From NCBI RefSeq assembly GCF_003990725.2, contig NZ_CP030064.1, positions 1,860,001 through 1,924,000 on the forward strand: DNA of 64,000 bases, written 5' to 3'. Shown here piece by piece: positions 1 through 8,710 of the stretch. A program made the translations under genes and the position numbers. The stretch's first letter is position 1. Every line of letters begins with the position of its first letter. This DNA is from Halorubrum sp. PV6 (GTDB lineage Archaea > Halobacteriota > Halobacteria > Halobacteriales > Haloferacaceae). The notes below the pieces were generated by a model that saw nothing but the letters and a program-made list of their open reading frames with translations, was not told where the DNA came from and made no database searches.

Positions 1-539
1 AAGCCCGACATCGCCCCGTAGAGGAACGTCGCGCCCGCTTTCGTCACTTTCTCTTCGAAGGAGTACCGCGCCTGATTGACCGCCTGCGGGGTGTAGGTGT
101 CCGTCATGAACGGGACCAGTTCGGGGAGGTTCTCGCCGATCTTCGTCATCTCGACGCCCGTCTCGGTCCGGAAGTCGGCGCAGAGTCGCGCTATCGCCCA
201 CTCGCGGGCCGTGATGTACGTCCGGTCGCGGAGGAACTCGTTGACGCGCTCGTAGCGAGCGCCGTCCATCTTCTTGAACCGCTCGTACTTGCGGACCTCT
301 GGCGGCACGTCGTCTCCCGCCGGGGCGCTGTCCTCGTCGTTCGTGTCGCTGGCGCCGTCCTCGGCCTCGTCGTCGTTCGTGTCGCTGCGCTGGGCCTCGT
401 CGCTGACGCGCCCGCTCGCCGTCTCGTCGACCGCCTGCTGGGGCTGATCGCTCGTCTGCGAGGCCTCCGGCGCGGAACCGCCGCGCTCGCCGGAGGGCTC
501 CGATCCCCGCTCCGATTCGGGATCGGTTGAATCGTTCAT
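1..539 (-). CDS. Conserved haloarchaeal protein (DUF5806-like), 3' part cut by window edge
   Basis: Minus-strand open frame from an ATG at 539 to the window edge without a stop; about 179 residues are visible. Residues 1 to about 85 are acidic, Ser/Asp/Glu-rich and low in complexity, then a basic, folded-looking core follows with the segment RTYITAREWAIARLCADF. This resembles a haloarchaeal family that I recall as DUF5806; its function is unknown to me. It diverges from the stress-protein gene at 635, with 95 bases between the two starts. The family name is from memory and less certain than the existence of the gene. Confidence 0.7.
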   Translation of the reverse strand, partial: MNDSTDPESERGSEPSGERGGSAPEASQTSDQPQQAVDETASGRVSDEAQRSDTNDDEAEDGASDTNDEDSAPAGDDVPPEVRKYERFKKMDGARYERVNEFLRDRTYITAREWAIARLCADFRTETGVEMTKIGENLPELVPFMTDTYTPQAVNQARYSFEEKVTKAGATFLYGAMSG

Positions 540-634
540 ACGCTGTATGGGTTTCTCCCCGGATAAAAGGGTTGTCGGTGGCTGCCACCGTCATCGGAGA
601 TCCATTTTTTGTACCACCGTGCGGACGTGGAGAT

Positions 635-1003
635 ATGAAGGTGCTTTGCGGAATCGGTGGCAGCGAGGACTCGTTCCGTGCGTTAGATCAGACCGTCGAA
701 CGCGCCGCGGTCGCGGACGACGATCTCACGGTCGCCGTCGTCGAGAATCCGGACTCGTCGGTCGACCCGAACGAGATCGTCACGCGGGCGGAGTCGACGG
801 TCGCCGACGCGGGACTCGACGCGGAGGTCCGACAGGTCGAAGGCGATCCGGGGAGCCGGCTGGTTGAGATCGCCGAGTCCGAAGGGTTCGATCAGATCGT
901 CCTCGGCGGCGGACACACGAGCCCGATGGGGAAGATCACGATCGGGTCGATCGCCGAGTTCGTACTGCTCAACGCAAAAACGTCCGTGACGCTGGTCAGA
1001 TGA
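635..1003 (+). CDS. Universal stress protein, UspA family
   Basis: Single-domain UspA-type protein of 122 residues. It begins MKVLCGIGGSEDSFRAL, the first beta strand plus a nucleotide-loop Ser/Asp region, and ends with a GGGHTSPMGKITIGSIAEF segment containing the glycine/GS loop used by ATP-binding Usp proteins. An upstream in-frame start at 527 exists, but the ATG at 635 gives the normal family length and places MKVL at the N-terminus as expected. The stop overlaps the following acetyltransferase ATG by 3 bases, so the two are probably translationally coupled. Its stress signal cannot be read from sequence. Confidence 0.88.
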   Translation: MKVLCGIGGSEDSFRALDQTVERAAVADDDLTVAVVENPDSSVDPNEIVTRAESTVADAGLDAEVRQVEGDPGSRLVEIAESEGFDQIVLGGGHTSPMGKITIGSIAEFVLLNAKTSVTLVR

Positions 1004-1596
1004 GCGACCGAGGATACCCCGCCGAGGTGGCCGACGAGTTCCCCGCGCCGCCGACGGAGTTCACCGACGGGGAGGACCGGACCGTCGAGGTCCGGCCGTA
1101 CGACGGGACCGACGAGGAGTACGAGTCGCTCGTCGAGATGTACGACGACTTCGACCCGGCCGACCGCGCACAGGGGATCCCGCCGGGCGGCGAGGCGCGG
1201 ATCCGCGAGTGGTTAGACGCGATCCTCGGCGACGACTGTCTCAACGTGATCGCGTGGTGCGGCGGCGAGGTCGCCGGGCACGCCACCCTCGTCCCCGACG
1301 AAGACGCGAACGAACTCGCGATCTTCGTCCACCAGACGTACCAGCGGGCCGGCATCGGGACCCACCTGATCCGCGGGCTCCTCGGGTACGGACAGACGGA
1401 GGGCGTCCGGAAGGTGTGGCTCACCGTCGAGCGGTGGAACCGCGCCGCTGTCTCGCTGTACAAGAAGATCGGCTTCGAGACCTCCAACGCGGAGAGCTTC
1501 GAACTGGAGATGGGGCTCCGGCTGAATCCGGACGGCGGCGCGGGCAACGCCGAGTCGGACGAGGACGCAGACGAACCCGAAACGGACGACGCGTAG
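1000..1596 (+). CDS. GNAT-family N-acetyltransferase
   Basis: A 198-residue protein with a central GNAT fold. The acetyl-CoA pyrophosphate loop is visible as YQRAGIGTHLIRGLLGYGQ, followed by a strand and the VERWNRAAVSLYKKIGFE motif typical of the C-terminal half of these enzymes. The first 40 residues and the last 25 are acidic linkers typical of halophiles. The ATG overlaps the end of the stress protein gene (ATGA), suggesting one transcript. The acetyl acceptor (small molecule or protein N-terminus/lysine) cannot be deduced. Confidence 0.88.
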   Translation: MSDRGYPAEVADEFPAPPTEFTDGEDRTVEVRPYDGTDEEYESLVEMYDDFDPADRAQGIPPGGEARIREWLDAILGDDCLNVIAWCGGEVAGHATLVPDEDANELAIFVHQTYQRAGIGTHLIRGLLGYGQTEGVRKVWLTVERWNRAAVSLYKKIGFETSNAESFELEMGLRLNPDGGAGNAESDEDADEPETDDA

Positions 1597-1707
1597 CACC
1601 GACCGCCCGGCCGCGGCGACCGCAGTCGGCACCGCCGATCGGGGGGAGTCGGCGTAGGGTTGGCCGGGATCTTTAACCCTTTACGTGCGGCGGGCGAGCG
1701 CTCGGTT

Positions 1708-2331
1708 ATGAGCCATCGGATTCTACTGCTGGGAGCGCCGGGAGCCGGAAAGGGGACACAGAGCAAGCGACTCGCCGACGAGTACGGCGTCGAGCACGTG
1801 ACGACGGGCGACGCGCTCCGCGCGAACAAGGATATGGAGACGGAGTACGGGACGCCGCGGTCGTTCATGGAGGCGGGCGACCTCGTTCCGGACCCGGTCG
1901 TCAACGAGATCGTCGAGGCCGCCCTCGCGGACGCCGACGGGTTCGTGCTCGACGGGTATCCGCGCAACCTCGAACAGGCGGAGTTCCTCTCCGAGATCAC
2001 CGACCTCGACGCCGTGGTGTTCCTCGATGTCGACGACGAGGTGCTCGTCGACCGACTCACCGGCCGCCGCGTCTGCGACGAGTGCGGCGCGAACTACCAC
2101 GTCGACTTCCAGCCGCCCGCGGAAGCGGGCGTCTGCGACGAGTGCGGCGGCGAACTGATCCAGCGCGAGGACGACACCGAGGAGACGGCGCGCGAGCGCC
2201 TCCAAGTGTTCTACGAAAACACCGAGCCCGTGATCGAACACTTCCGCGACGAGGGCGACCTCGTCGAGGTCGACGGCGAGGCGACGCCGGACGACGTCTT
2301 CGCGCGTATCGGCGACGTCTTAGACGAGTGA
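1708..2331 (+). CDS. adk: Adenylate kinase
   Basis: Cytosolic phosphotransferase converting ATP + AMP to 2 ADP. The 207-residue protein has the P-loop GAPGAGKGT at residues 9-17, the AMP-binding region [12 protein letters not shown], and a lid domain with four cysteines arranged as CDEC...CDEC, implying a zinc-stabilised long-lid bacterial-type Adk. The ATG at 1708 is chosen because it directly precedes the P-loop strand; the open frame extends 16 codons further upstream. In many haloarchaea adk is followed by the DUF106 gene, as here. A 23-bp tandem duplication covers its stop codon. Confidence 0.96.
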   Translation: MSHRILLLGAPGAGKGTQSKRLADEYGVEHVTTGDALRANKDMETEYGTPRSFMEAGDLVPDPVVNEIVEAALADADGFVLDGYPRNLEQAEFLSEITDLDAVVFLDVDDEVLVDRLTGRRVCDECGANYHVDFQPPAEAGVCDECGGELIQREDDTEETARERLQVFYENTEPVIEHFRDEGDLVEVDGEATPDDVFARIGDVLDE

Positions 2332-2366
2332 GCCGCGACGACCTAGACGGGTAGGCCGCGACGACC
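2321..2366. repeat. 23-bp tandem duplication across the adk stop codon
   Basis: Positions 2321-2343 and 2344-2366 are near-identical 23-mers (about 20 of 23 matches) sharing the block GCCGCGACGACC. The first copy contains the last Adk codons and its TGA; in the second copy the equivalent position reads TAG. Confidence 0.8.
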
Positions 2367-2446
2367 CGCGTTGCGGACCGGCGATTGCCGCCGTTTCGGT
2401 ACTGACACCGAGCCTCCAGCTCGCGAGTCGCCGTCGATCCTGCAAG

Positions 2447-2467
2447 GTTCTTAACTGTCGGCCGACA
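2447..2467 (+). promoter_or_regulatory. A-box with adjacent 12-bp palindrome ahead of the DUF106 gene
   Basis: TTCTTAAC at 2447-2454 lies about 26-32 bases before the ATG at 2479, the expected position for a leaderless promoter. Immediately downstream, 2456-2467 is the perfect palindrome TGTCGGCCGACA, placed between A-box and start as an operator would be. The promoter call is supported by spacing; operator function is inference. Confidence 0.5.
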
Positions 2468-2478
2468 ACCGCACGGTA

Positions 2479-3390
2479 ATGAGCAAGGTCGAAAAACGAG
2501 TCCGCTCGCTGGTCCGGAACGACAGCGAGATGCGAGACGCGGTCGAGGTCGTTCTCGACAACGCCACTGACGGGGAGGTCCAGTGGGTCGACGTCCGCGA
2601 CAAGATCACGAGCGGTCAGTGGGGCCGACTCATCGAGAAGGAGGTCCTCATCGACGGCGAGGTCGGCTTCGCGCTCGCGGACCGAGACGGGATCGAGGCG
2701 GGGCTGACAGACGACGACGGCGACGGGGGCGGCAGCGACATCGAGACCCCGGAGACGACCACGTGGACCAAGTGGGACAAACTCGCCGGCGTCGCGACGC
2801 TCGGCGCGTTCGTCGGGTACGCGGTCAATCCGGTTCGGAACGCCATCGCCGGCGCCTTCGACTTGGTTCTGGGGCCGCTTCTCACCACCGTTCCCTTCTA
2901 CGCCGTGATCATGGTCATCGCGCTCGCGACCGGCCTGTACTCCACGCTGTTGCGCGCGGGGCTCATGGACATGGAGAAGATGGGCGCCTACCAAGAGCGG
3001 ATGAAAGACATCCAGGAGCGTCGGAAAGACGCCAAAGAGCGCGACGATCAGGCCGAACTCGACGCCATCCAAGAAGAGCAGATGGACGCGATGGGCGACC
3101 AGCTCGGCATGTTTAAAGAGCAGTTCCGCCCGATGGTGTGGATCATGTTCCTGACCATCCCGGCGTTCCTGTGGATGTTCTGGGTCGTCGGCTACCGCGG
3201 TTCCGAGGCGACGTACCCCGGCATCGCCGCCGAGAATCTGGTGGTACCCCTCGCCGGGAGCGTCACGTGGGACACGGGAATCGTCGGTCCGATGCAGATG
3301 TGGATCGTCTGGTACTTCCTGTGCTCGATGGCGTTCACCCAGCTCATCCAGAAGAGCCTCAACATCGAGATGTCGCCGTCGGCGTCGTAA
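2479..3390 (+). CDS. DUF106 / EMC3-TMCO1-like membrane protein (Oxa1 superfamily)
   Basis: A 303-residue membrane protein. Residues 1-95 are soluble, acidic and helical; a hydrophobic segment near residues 110-160, a charged coiled-coil stretch (about 165-210, rich in Glu/Arg/Lys), and two or three further transmembrane segments follow. This TM - cytosolic coiled coil - TM arrangement is that of the archaeal DUF106 family, relatives of YidC/Oxa1 and eukaryotic EMC3/TMCO1 insertases. Its location after adk, normally part of the secY region, supports a role in membrane-protein biogenesis. The exact substrate is unknown; the insertase role is by family homology. Confidence 0.88.
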   Translation: MSKVEKRVRSLVRNDSEMRDAVEVVLDNATDGEVQWVDVRDKITSGQWGRLIEKEVLIDGEVGFALADRDGIEAGLTDDDGDGGGSDIETPETTTWTKWDKLAGVATLGAFVGYAVNPVRNAIAGAFDLVLGPLLTTVPFYAVIMVIALATGLYSTLLRAGLMDMEKMGAYQERMKDIQERRKDAKERDDQAELDAIQEEQMDAMGDQLGMFKEQFRPMVWIMFLTIPAFLWMFWVVGYRGSEATYPGIAAENLVVPLAGSVTWDTGIVGPMQMWIVWYFLCSMAFTQLIQKSLNIEMSPSAS

Positions 3391-3474
3391 CGCCGCTTCG
3401 ACCCGCCTTCGACGGTCGAGAACTGTTTTCGCTCGGCCACCACACTTCGCACACTCTCTTACGACGCGGACCCG

Positions 3475-5274
3475 CTACTCGCCGGACTCGTCGGCGAGGG
3501 TAATCTCGAACCGCGCGCCGCCGTCGGTGCCCTCCGTCGCGCGAACGTCCCAGCCGTGAGCCGAAGCGATCTGGGCGACGATACGCAGCCCGAGGCCGGT
3601 GTCGTCCCCGGCGGGTGACACGTCGCCGCCGAACACGTCGTCGCACGCGTCCGCCGGCAGCCCCGGCCCGTCGTCTTCGACGTAGAACCCGTCCGCGAAG
3701 TCATCGACGGTGACGGTGACGTCGTCGCCGCCGTGTTCGACCGCGTTCCGGAACAGGTTCTCCAGCAGCTGCGTGAGCCGGCTTCGGTCGGCGCGGACCG
3801 TCCGGTCGACGGGCGCTCGGATCGCCGCCTCGGCGGTATCGACGTTCCGCCAACTGGCCGCGGCGATCTCCGCGAGGTCGACTGGTTCCGTCTCGCTCAC
3901 GTAGTCGCCGCCGCGGGCCAGCGTCAGGAGGTTCTCGATGAGCTCGTCCATCCGCGTGAGCGCGCGGTCCATCGGGTCGAGGTGGTCGCTGTCGCACTCC
4001 TCGCGAAGGAGTCGCAGCCGTCCCTCGGCGATGTTCAGCGGGTTGCGGATGTCGTGTGAGACGACGCTGGCGAACTCGTCGAGTCGGTCGCGCTCCGCCT
4101 GGAGGCTCCGCTCCCGCTCGTGCTGCGCCGAGATGTCCCGGCTGATCACGACGAATCGGTCGCCTTCGCCGCTGTCGAGCCGACGGATGTGGATCTTCGC
4201 GGGGAACGTCGTCCCATCGCGGCACTGGTAGGTGCCTCCGATCTCCCGACGCTCTCCGACCGCCATGTCCGTCCAGAGCGTGTGCGCCTCGTCGGGGCTG
4301 ATCGTCTTGTCGATGTCCCAGACGTTCATGCCGACGAGTTCCGACTCCGCATAGCCCAGTTTCTCGCACAGCTGCGCGTTGGCGTCGAGGATCGCGCCGT
4401 CGCTGTCGTGGACGTTGATCATGTCGGGGGAGTCTTCGTACAGCGCCTCGAGGCGGCTCTTCGTTCGTTGGAGTTCGCGTTCTCGCTCCTTCTGTGCGGT
4501 GATATCGGTGATGAACCCCTCTAGGGCGTCCAACTGGCCGTCGTCCGCGTACACCCCGCGTCCCCGCTCCCACATCCACTTCCTCGCGCCCGCTTTGGTG
4601 ACGATTCGATAGCTCACCTCGAAGGTGCCGTCCGCGGAGAGCCCCTCCTGTACGGTCGTCCACATCGCCTCTCGGTCGCTCGGATGGAGGATGTCCTCGC
4701 CCCACAGCAGGTCGTCGCTTTCGATCGCGTCGGCGCTGTAACCGGTGAGCTCCTCGACGTCGCCGCTGACGGTCTCCATCGGCCACTCGGGTTCGTTCAG
4801 ACAGCGGTACACCATCCCAGGGAGGTTACTGATGAGCGTCTCCAGCCGTCGCGTCCGTTCCTGCGCGATGTGGCGCGACCGGTTCGCGTCGACGGCGTTC
4901 TGAATGCGGTTCGCGAGCAACGCGTACTGGTCGGTGTTCCGCTTCTTTTGAATGTAGTCCGTGACGCCGGCCGAGATGGCGTCGCTCGCGACCTCCTCGC
5001 TGCCCTTGCCCGTGTAGAGGATGAAGGGGAGGTCGGGGTGCGTCTCGCGGACGGCTTCGAGAAACTCGATCCCGTCGTGGCCGGGCATGTCGTAGTCTGA
5101 GACCACGCAGTGGAACTCCGCGGCGTCGAGGCGGTCGAGCCCCTCGGTCCCGCTCGTCGCGGTCGTCACGTCGAACCGCGCGTCCTCGCGCTCTAAGAAC
5201 GCGGCGGCCACCTCCGCGAAGTCGGGCTCGTCGTCGACGTGGAGAACGGCGATCGAGTCAGGTTCCGCGTCCAT
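3475..5274 (-). CDS. Hybrid response-regulator / PAS / sensor histidine kinase
   Basis: A 599-residue soluble signalling protein. Residues 5-120 form a receiver domain with phospho-acceptor Asp60 in the motif VVSDYDMPGHDG and a Lys in ILYTGKG. Two PAS domains follow (about 150-265 and 275-390), then HisKA with His407 in VVSHDIRNPLN, and an HATPase domain with N box NLFRNAVEHGG and G1 DDGPGLP. No membrane segment is present, so the cue is probably cytosolic or relayed by another kinase. The ATG at 5274 is preferred over upstream GTG and TTG codons because it starts directly before the receiver. The cognate output protein is not identifiable here. Confidence 0.92.
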   Translation of the reverse strand: MDAEPDSIAVLHVDDEPDFAEVAAAFLEREDARFDVTTATSGTEGLDRLDAAEFHCVVSDYDMPGHDGIEFLEAVRETHPDLPFILYTGKGSEEVASDAISAGVTDYIQKKRNTDQYALLANRIQNAVDANRSRHIAQERTRRLETLISNLPGMVYRCLNEPEWPMETVSGDVEELTGYSADAIESDDLLWGEDILHPSDREAMWTTVQEGLSADGTFEVSYRIVTKAGARKWMWERGRGVYADDGQLDALEGFITDITAQKERERELQRTKSRLEALYEDSPDMINVHDSDGAILDANAQLCEKLGYAESELVGMNVWDIDKTISPDEAHTLWTDMAVGERREIGGTYQCRDGTTFPAKIHIRRLDSGEGDRFVVISRDISAQHERERSLQAERDRLDEFASVVSHDIRNPLNIAEGRLRLLREECDSDHLDPMDRALTRMDELIENLLTLARGGDYVSETEPVDLAEIAAASWRNVDTAEAAIRAPVDRTVRADRSRLTQLLENLFRNAVEHGGDDVTVTVDDFADGFYVEDDGPGLPADACDDVFGGDVSPAGDDTGLGLRIVAQIASAHGWDVRATEGTDGGARFEITLADESGE

Positions 5275-5353
5275 CTGAGCCACCAACTACCAGTCGGTCG
5301 TTCCTCGCAAATATAAATCCGGTGGCGGTTCGCTCTCCGGTCCGGTGGCTCCG

Positions 5354-5436
5354 GTCCGCCCGCGTCGGCCTCAGGCGTCAAGTCGCCCGCGTCGGCCTCA
5401 AGCGTCCGGTCCGCCCGCGTCGGCCTCAGGCGTACG
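5354..5436. repeat. 27-28 bp tandem repeat, three copies, spanning the MFS stop codon
   Basis: Units at 5354-5381, 5382-5408 and 5409-5436 share the core GCCCGCGTCGGCCTCA. The third unit contains the end of the MFS gene; its TGA (written tca on the plus strand) recurs at the same place in each copy, so the element looks like a twice-repeated duplication of the gene's 3' end. Confidence 0.85.
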
Positions 5437-6790
5437 CCTCGAACTCCTCGCCGAAGACCAAGAAGTACCCCGTCCCGACGAGGCCGATGGCCGCGGCGAC
5501 GGCGAACGCGACCCCCGGACTGACGAACGCCCAGAGCGAGCCGCCGACCGCGGCGCTCGGGATCACGAGCGTGTTCCGCAACAGGTAGTACGTCCCGGTG
5601 ACCCGCCCGCCGGCCCCCTGTGCCGCGGGCCCGACGATGAGCGCCTTATGCGAGGGGAGGCCGGCGAACCGGAGCCCCGAGAACGCGAAGACGAGTCCCA
5701 GCGTCCACTGGACGGGGACGACCGGAGCGAGGAGTTCGGGGCCGTAGACGAGAGCGACGGGAAACGCGCCGTACACGAAGAAGCCGAGCGCGACGACCGG
5801 CTTGAGCCCGACCCGCTCGGCCAGCTTCGCGGCCGGCGCCATCGTGAGCAGCGCGACCGTCATCTCGACCCCGAGCAGGTAGCCGAAGAACGCCTGCGGC
5901 GAGAGGTCCACCGCGTACGAGACCGGACCGACCCCTATCGTCGTCTCCACGCCGGCCGCGAACACCTGCGTGACGACGAGCACGAAGAAGACGTACACCA
6001 TCCCGTTCGCGAACCGGACGAGGGTGTCGCCGATGAGCAGGGGTTTCAGCGGGTCCGGCATCTCGTGGAGGTCGGAGCGGATCTGTGAGACGCCCGCGAA
6101 GCGCCCGCCGCCGACCGTGTCGCCGCTCGCGTCGTACAGGACGTGTTGGGCGAGCGTGCCGACGACGCCGAAGGCGACCGCAGCCGCGAGCGCGTACCGA
6201 AAGCTCACCGTGAACGACGGGTGGAGGTCGATGAGAAACGCGGCGAGGACGGGGCCGATCAGGAACGCGGTACGCCGGAACGTCTCGGTGCTCGCGAACC
6301 CGGCCGCCAACCGCGACGGATCGGTCGCCTGCTTGACCACGGCGAAGGTGGCGCCGAGGCCGAACGACTTCCACGCCTGCGCGAGCGCCAACCCGACGAA
6401 GACCCAGATCCACGGATCGAGCGTCACGCCCGCGACGGTGACGGCCCCGAGGCTCGGCGCGATGACCCAGACGGCGAAGCCGGCGGTCGAGAGCAGTCCG
6501 AAGAGCGTCAGCGCGTAGCGCGAGCCGAGACGGTCGGACACCGCCCCGCCGGGATACGGGTACAGCGCGGAGATGACGTTCCCGAAGGTGCCGAAGAGGC
6601 CGACGACGAACCCGGACGCGCCGAGCGCGACCAGGTACTCCGGGAGGAACCGGCTCGTCATCTGGAAGCCGAGGCTGAAGGCGAACATCGCCAACGAGAC
6701 CGCGAGCACGTCTCGCTCCAACGCGAAGAACTGACGAAACGTCGCTAACGGGCCCGTGTCGTCCGAGTCGGCGGCGGGTTGCTTGCTCAT
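5426..6790 (-). CDS. MFS transporter
   Basis: A 454-residue integral membrane protein with about 12 hydrophobic segments. A loop after the second helix pair reads YPGGAVSDRLGSRYAL, the G-x3-D-R-x-G MFS signature between TM2 and TM3. The ATG at 6790 is used; the open frame extends upstream through an unlikely Pro/Arg-rich segment. The substrate cannot be told from sequence; related haloarchaeal proteins are generic MFS exporters. It lies alone between a kinase and a regulator gene. Its 3' end is embedded in a triplicate tandem repeat. Confidence 0.9.
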   Translation of the reverse strand: MSKQPAADSDDTGPLATFRQFFALERDVLAVSLAMFAFSLGFQMTSRFLPEYLVALGASGFVVGLFGTFGNVISALYPYPGGAVSDRLGSRYALTLFGLLSTAGFAVWVIAPSLGAVTVAGVTLDPWIWVFVGLALAQAWKSFGLGATFAVVKQATDPSRLAAGFASTETFRRTAFLIGPVLAAFLIDLHPSFTVSFRYALAAAVAFGVVGTLAQHVLYDASGDTVGGGRFAGVSQIRSDLHEMPDPLKPLLIGDTLVRFANGMVYVFFVLVVTQVFAAGVETTIGVGPVSYAVDLSPQAFFGYLLGVEMTVALLTMAPAAKLAERVGLKPVVALGFFVYGAFPVALVYGPELLAPVVPVQWTLGLVFAFSGLRFAGLPSHKALIVGPAAQGAGGRVTGTYYLLRNTLVIPSAAVGGSLWAFVSPGVAFAVAAAIGLVGTGYFLVFGEEFEAYA

Positions 6791-6912
6791 TAGCGGGGGA
6801 CGCCGCGTATACGGTGGTGTTCGCTTGCGAGGGCAAATAGGTACCGTGGGTCTCGGTGTCAAACGGCCGACGGCGACCGCAACTCACGCGGCGCGAGAGG
6901 GGGATCCGCCGA

Positions 6913-7593
6913 TCACCGCTGTGGCAGCGGGCCGGAGCCCCCGTCGCCCCCGGCCCGCTCGACGAACGCGCGGATCACCGCGGCCTCGGCTTTGCGGACC
7001 AGTTCGCCCGCCGTGCTCGTCGAGCAGTCGAGCGCCGCCGCCACGTCGGCGGTCGTCCCGCCGCGAGGCACCGCGTAGTACCCCGCCTCGACCGCGGCCT
7101 CCAGCGCGGCCCGCTGACGGTCGGTGAGCCGCGAGGGCGACGCCGTCCGTTCGAACTCGTGGGCGCGCTCGATGGTGACGTCGGCGAGGTCGGCAAGGGC
7201 CTCGCGGAACGCGCCGAGGGCCGTCGATTCCCCGACCGCCTCGAACCGCACGTCCCCGGACGCTCCGAAGACGACCGGGGGGAGAAACACCACCCGAGCG
7301 GCCGCGACCGTGTCCAAGACCGCCGGCGCGAACTCGTACTCGTCCTGCCGGAGGAAGGCGTACGTCCCGTCGCCGTCCTCGACGAGTTCGCTGGCGACGA
7401 CCGAGTCGACGGCGCCGACGACGGACTCCGTCGCGGCCGCGTCCGCGTCACACCAGAACAGCGTCGTCGCGTCCGCCGTCGGGCTCCACGTCAGCAGTTC
7501 GGCGCGGGTGACCGGGCCGGGGGCGATGACCCGCCGGTGAAGCGGGTGGACGAGTCGGTCGGGGTACGTCGCCGAGAACTGGACGCGTTTCAT
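6913..7593 (-). CDS. Bat-like helix-turn-helix transcriptional regulator (HTH_10)
   Basis: A 226-residue regulator. The last 65 residues carry the bacterio-opsin-activator type HTH: LTDRQRAALEAAVEAGYY, then a Pro-Arg-Gly turn, then AAALDCSTSTAGELVRKAE. The N-terminal part starts KRVQFSATYPDRLVHPLHRR, as in haloarchaeal Bat-domain regulators, and forms a ligand or protein-interaction module of unknown specificity. The ATG at 7593 is preceded by GAGGG. The gene lies 59 bases downstream of the alpha/beta hydrolase gene on the same strand, so it may share its message. Confidence 0.88.
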   Translation of the reverse strand: MKRVQFSATYPDRLVHPLHRRVIAPGPVTRAELLTWSPTADATTLFWCDADAAATESVVGAVDSVVASELVEDGDGTYAFLRQDEYEFAPAVLDTVAAARVVFLPPVVFGASGDVRFEAVGESTALGAFREALADLADVTIERAHEFERTASPSRLTDRQRAALEAAVEAGYYAVPRGGTTADVAAALDCSTSTAGELVRKAEAAVIRAFVERAGGDGGSGPLPQR

Positions 7594-7652
7594 GCCCTCG
7601 ACGAGGGCGTTCGCGTCGTCGATTTGTAAATCCGTGTGCCCCCGGCGCGCGG

Positions 7653-8555
7653 TCACGCCGGCGACTCGCCCGCGCCGAGGATCGCGGGAACGGCGCGCAA
7701 AAGCGTCTGGAGGTGGTCCGCGTCGTCGAACTCCTCGAGTCGGGCCGTCCGGAGCGCCGCCGCGAAGCGCCGAACGCCGCCGATCGGGACGTTCGCGTCG
7801 TCGGCCCCGTGCCAGAACCGCACCGGCGCGTCTATCGTCCCGAGATCCACGTCCCAGTCGGCCGCGGCGTGGCGGAACTCGGTCACCGCGCCGCTGCGGT
7901 GTCGGGAGAGCGCTTCGAGGAAGTCCTCCCGGACGAGTTCCGCCGCGCGGTCGGACACCGCGTCGCTCGGGTCGCCCGTGGTGTACTGGCTCGCGACGAA
8001 CGAGGGGCCGCGTCGCGTCGCGACCCACCGCTGTGCGCGAAGCAGCGCGCCGAGCGCCGGCGGCGCCGTCGAGCCGAGCGCGCTCAACGCCCGCTGGACG
8101 GCGGGACGCTCGGCCGCGTACTCCGGCGGGGTCACGCCCGCGACCACGTCCACGCGCGCTGTCCGGTCCGGCAGCGCGGCCGCGGCCGCGAACGCGCTCG
8201 GAGCACCCCCGGAGAAGGCGACGATCCGGGCGGTGTCGACCCCGGCGTGGTCGAGTACGGCGCGGACGACCCGCGATCCGTCCGCTATCGTTCGGTCGGG
8301 CCACGGCGCCGACAGGCCGTATCCGGGTCGGTCGGGAGCGACGATCCGGTGGTCGGTGTCGCGGGCGAGCGCGTCGAAGAGCGCCGCGAGGCGCCGCGAA
8401 CCCGGCGTCCCGTGTAGAAACACGACCGGGTCGCCCGTGAACGGCCCGTACTCGGCGTACGCGAGGCGGCGGTCGCCCGTCACCGTGGTCGTCGCGGTCC
8501 GCGGGTCGGTTCGCGCCGACGACCGGTCCGCGTCGAGAGTCGTCTGTGCTGTCAT
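7653..8555 (-). CDS. Alpha/beta-fold hydrolase
   Basis: A 300-residue hydrolase. The oxyanion-hole strand reads VVFLHGTPGSRRL, and the nucleophile elbow is FSGGAPSAF, with Ser between two small residues (S-G-G variant of G-x-S-x-G). A late DADH segment holds the probable catalytic His; an Asp of the HGADD motif is the acid candidate. Family members hydrolyse esters, haloalkanes or similar substrates; which one cannot be decided. The ATG at 8555 is chosen since the upstream 54 codons do not look coding and overlap the sppA promoter. Divergent from sppA with 155 bases between starts. Confidence 0.85.
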   Translation of the reverse strand: MTAQTTLDADRSSARTDPRTATTTVTGDRRLAYAEYGPFTGDPVVFLHGTPGSRRLAALFDALARDTDHRIVAPDRPGYGLSAPWPDRTIADGSRVVRAVLDHAGVDTARIVAFSGGAPSAFAAAAALPDRTARVDVVAGVTPPEYAAERPAVQRALSALGSTAPPALGALLRAQRWVATRRGPSFVASQYTTGDPSDAVSDRAAELVREDFLEALSRHRSGAVTEFRHAAADWDVDLGTIDAPVRFWHGADDANVPIGGVRRFAAALRTARLEEFDDADHLQTLLRAVPAILGAGESPA

Positions 8556-8710
8556 CGTCGGAAACGACGGGCCCGCCGCCGGTGGGGCTGGTGGCGGATG
8601 CGTCCGGCAGTTTATAAGTAAGCGCCGCCCGCCGGCGCGCTGACGCGTTCGATTGCTGCGAGCACTGTCCAAAGATTTTATGCGGTAGTTGTCGGAAATA
8701 TCACGCGGTA

